Source: Plazaster borealis
Taxonomy: Eukaryota; Echinodermata; Asteroidea; Forcipulatida; Labidiasteridae
Direction: 5' to 3'
Length of the DNA: 64,000 bases
Assembly: GCA_021014325.1 (NCBI GenBank)
Contig: CM037459.1
Coordinates: 15,588,501 to 15,652,500, forward strand
Shown here one piece after another: positions 61,101 through 64,000 of the stretch. Under the pieces are notes generated by a model. The model saw only the letters and a program-made list of their open reading frames with translations. It had not been told where the DNA came from and ran no database searches. Within the stretch, counting starts at the first letter, position 1. Each line of letters opens with the position of its first letter. The translations under genes and the position numbers were made by a program.

Positions 61101-61751
61101 ACTCATCACTCAGGAAATTGTAGGTTTCGCACGCTCATTACTCATGAAATGGAAGGATTTGCACACTCATCACTCATGAAAGGGAAGATTTTCCACACTC
61201 ATCATCTTTAAAAAGGGAAGGTTTTGCTTACTCATCACTCAGGAAATTTTAGGTTTCGCACACTCATCACCCATGAAAGGGAAGGTTTTGCACACTCATC
61301 ACTCATTAAAGGGAAGGTTTAACACACTCATGAAAGCGAAGGTTTTGCACACTCATCACTCATAAAAAGGCAAGGTTTTGCACTTTCATCACTCATGAAA
61401 GGGAAAGTTTTGCACACTCATCACTCATGAAAGGGAAGGTTTTACACACTCATCACTCATGAATGGGAAAGTTTTGCTTACTCATCACTCATGATTGAAA
61501 TGTTTTACACACTCATTACTCATGAAAGGGAAGGTTTTGCACACTCATCACTCATGAAAGGGAAGGTTTTGCTTACTCATCACTCAGGAAATTGTAGGTT
61601 TCGCACACTCATCACTCATGAAATGGAAGGTTTTGCACACTCATCATCTTTTAATAGGGAAGGTTTTGCACACTTATCACTCATGAAATGGATGGTTTCA
61701 CACACTCAGCACTCATGGGTTTTGCACACTCATCACTCATGAAAGGGAATA

Positions 61752-62320
61752 TACTGCGCCAATAAAGTATCTTAACACTTACAAATGGTCAGATTTATCG
61801 GAACCTGAAATAGTATGCAAAAAAATATTTAAATAATTCGATTCACAGTTATCTTCTGTGCATTTTGACACCTCTTTTGTTGCGCTGCGATGTTGTTTGG
61901 CGGATTTATGGGCACTTGAGTGGCTTAAGGTCGAATTTCAAAAGTTGCAAAAGCCCCTATTCACCCAATTCCAAAAGGGAACTTGCACAATTAATGCTGA
62001 TGTTCATCGCAATCGATTTATCCAACACACGACAAACAAATCATTTATAAAAGGCGGGCAAAAATAATGTTGATTTTATTCGTCACAGTACAACGCTCTT
62101 GCTTGAATAGGGGCTTTTGCAACTTTTGAAATTCGACCTTAAGCCACTCAAGTAGGCTATCCATAAATCCGCCAAACAACATCGTAGCGCAACAAAAGAT
62201 GTATCAAAATGCGCAGAAGATAACTGTGCATCGGATTAATTAATTATTTTTTTGCATACTATTTGAGGTTCCGATATATCTGACCATTTGTAAGTGTTTA
62301 GATACTTTATTGGCGCAGTA
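61752..62320. mobile_element. 569-bp foldback MITE inserted in a satellite monomer
   Basis: Long inverted repeats: 61752-61962 against 62104-62320, starting TACTGCGCCAATAAAG and ending with its inverse. They enclose about 141 bp. TA at 61750-61751 and 62321-62322 flanks it, and the monomer continues across the insertion (GAAAGGGAA to TTTTGCACAC). A TA duplication suggests a Tc1/mariner-type mobiliser; the class is inference. The arms differ by a small insertion near 62150. Frames across 61858-62067 are simply the left arm. Confidence 0.88.
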
Positions 62321-62322
62321 TA

Positions 62323-62356
62323 TTTTGCACACTCGTCACTCATGAAAGGGAAGGTT
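62323..62356 (+). repeat. final satellite monomer, right edge
   Basis: TTTTGCACACTCGTCACTCA then TGAAAGGGAAGG completes the monomer split by the foldback element. Non-satellite sequence begins directly after. Confidence 0.9.
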
Positions 62357-64000
62357 TTCAAAACTTCACTGAATAGTGTAAATAATTTCATTTTCTTGAT
62401 GTAAGAAGAACCGTATTCATAGGAGCAAAAGTCATACATTCTGCCTGAAGGTCCTGCCCGTTGTTTTCTGCCTTGTAATACTCAGAACTTTAACCAAAAG
62501 GAAGTCCTTCCTCGTTCCGGTGCAGGAACTTAACAAAAAAGCTTTTAAGTAAAACAAAGGTCAACAACACATTATTAAAGGACACTTTTGTGATAAATTA
62601 TTTTTCATAATTTTCTCAGACTTAAGCGTATTAATTCTTTGGCATGGAACTGTTGTTATACAGTCATACATTCGAAATAAGCAACTTACACATTCAAACA
62701 AGCAATATAGTCCCGTAAAGAAAAAAGGGTGGTTCATACTTCTATTGAAAGCATTACATCTGTCTTTAAAACAAAACGTCAGATCAAAAATTGAGGAATT
62801 AATTTATGAGTCTCAACATTAGTCTTTTTATGTGCGGATAACTAATCACTTTAAAGTGGATTTGTTCTTAATTTGAAAAACAAAATGATTTAATTTTGTT
62901 TTCTCCCATTCAATTAAATGTAGCCTGACAATCTGACATGAAAACAGTGCTGAAATTATTCATGACGAAATATAACTGTGAGGATGACTTTAAAAATTGC
63001 AAACAGAAAACATTGTTTATCACTTTCATAGTAGATTAGTAGATGTCGTCGTCGTCGTCGTCGCAGTGAGCCGACTACATTTCCGGTCAGCGTGACCTGT
63101 TTTGGGGTCAAAATTACCTGGAATTATATTCAGAACAGGTGTGGCCCCAACGGATCACGCGATAAGTGACCCTAGAATTGACCTGTGACTTTTGGTGTCA
63201 GGGCGTGGTAAAGAAAAGCAGTCGGAAATAAAATAAAAATACGTTACTGCAGCAACCATCCATTGAGGGTGGTTAAGCCGAGTTTGTTTTCAGCTAAAAT
63301 CAAAGTGTTTTGTACTTATTTAGTTATTTGTTTGTTTGTTTGTTTCGGCCTTCTACATATTAGTAATGCTAACATATGTAAGCAAATCATTTCCGCGTTA
63401 GACCAGTTGAATGTGATAATGTTCCGCAGAGCAACCGGGACAAACTACCTGTCAGTATCCTTCAAAGATTGCCAAATTCCAACAACCTACAATACAGATA
63501 ACTTGGTAATATTTATTATATACACTGATGTGTGTTTATATGCATGCTCGGATACACTCTGACCCATGTGAGGAGAGATAAAGTGGGCTCCCAATGGGAA
63601 TTGAACCCACATCCTCCAGGATCTTCAGACATTCAGTATTCTAGAATATAATTACAACTGATTAGACAACGGCAATTCCAAATGTATCAATTTAATGTAG
63701 GCCTATAATATTCCTTCTCTTACAATGTGGCTAAACACAACTTTAATTTGTTAAACAAGCTCACTTTCCACAATTTCAACGATATGCAAATCACTTTTTA
63801 AAATGCTCAATCGTTCAATGTTCAACAGTTCAATAGGAAGAATATTTTTATAGAGTTAAAATTTCCCCAACCAACAGTTCCACAGCAAAACCTCCGTTTT
63901 GGAAACTGCTTTGAATAGTTGTTCACAATCTTGTTCAAACTTCCGCTTAAACCTACCACTAAAAAAAAATTGTTTTGAGTGATCTCATCATGTCTTCCAC
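62357..64000. other. right flank; no gene seen
   Basis: AT-rich non-coding sequence. It has a (GTC)n run at about 63045-63063 and a GTTT run near 63327-63343. On the minus strand, about 63576-63620, a B-box-like GGTTCAATTCC followed by CCCATTGGGAGCCCACTT suggests a SINE fragment, but I find no A box. Confidence 0.5.

Larger units (their letters stand above)
40160..61749 (+). repeat. main satellite array, 32-bp monomer, about 675 units
   Basis: Consensus unit: GCACACTCATCACTCATGAA followed by AGGGAAGGTTTT. Most units are exactly 32 bp; recurrent variants include TGAATGGGAAGATTTCACAC, CTGTTGAACAAGGAAAGG, ACTAGACACTCATGAAAAGG and shortened ACACACTCATGAAAGGG. Because 32 is not a multiple of three, each frame meets a stop about every 96 bp, so the array is non-coding. 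Diverged monomers dominate the left (40-42 kb) and right (59-61.7 kb) margins, while the centre is homogeneous and built from long higher-order units, the expected pattern of unequal exchange. Confidence 0.98.

Noticed and set aside
40160..61749. Short direct repeats at regular spacing that could suggest a CRISPR array
   Set aside because: Units are contiguous with no unique spacers, the monomer is 32 bp end to end, and the context is an intron-bearing eukaryotic genome.
61858..62067. Two overlapping open frames near the right satellite edge
   Set aside because: They fall in the left inverted repeat and spacer of the foldback element, and the inverted arm does not preserve them as coding.

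Overview
The window looks like eukaryotic, intron-bearing, AT-rich DNA from a marine invertebrate deuterostome, most likely an echinoderm. The support is a split gene with GT-AG introns, tRNA-derived SINEs, many short non-autonomous DNA transposons, and a large satellite array. The species assignment is inference, because no marker gene fixes the taxon.

The only protein-coding gene I can defend is a dual oxidase maturation factor (DUOXA family) on the + strand. It starts at 8153 and its exons run to 23358. Nine exons join without a phase break into a 447-residue protein with five membrane segments. A shorter form of 400 residues would end by read-through of exon 7 at 17069, with AATAAA just downstream. 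No DUOX oxidase exon is recognisable in the window, so the enzyme this protein should serve lies elsewhere.

Layout: 1-298 is a 24-bp tandem repeat. 299-8152 is mostly non-coding, with a tRNA-derived SINE, a dispersed repeat whose second copy lies near 26.8 kb, a 300-bp direct duplication and a TTAA-flanked MITE. 8153-23358 is the DUOXA gene; its introns carry MITEs, a SINE, an inverted pair of Penelope-like tails, a 31-bp minisatellite and a hammerhead-ribozyme-like motif. 23.4-38.5 kb is non-coding and rich in repeats, including a 523-bp (ATA)n tract, several copies of two related TTAA-flanked MITE families, a TTAA-flanked element with stacked hairpins at 34180-35066, and a near-perfect palindrome at 35461-35593.

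38.5-62.4 kb is one satellite built from a 32-bp monomer, about 675 units in the main block. It shows nested higher-order periods (about 1.12, 2.13 and 2.9 kb). It is interrupted near its left edge by a nest of DNA transposons and near its right edge by a 569-bp foldback element with a TA duplication. The last 1.6 kb is ordinary AT-rich sequence.

I see no new gene system. The most notable material is the satellite's duplication history, the two ribozyme-like motifs, the alternative DUOXA C-terminus and the transposon families that can be compared within the window.
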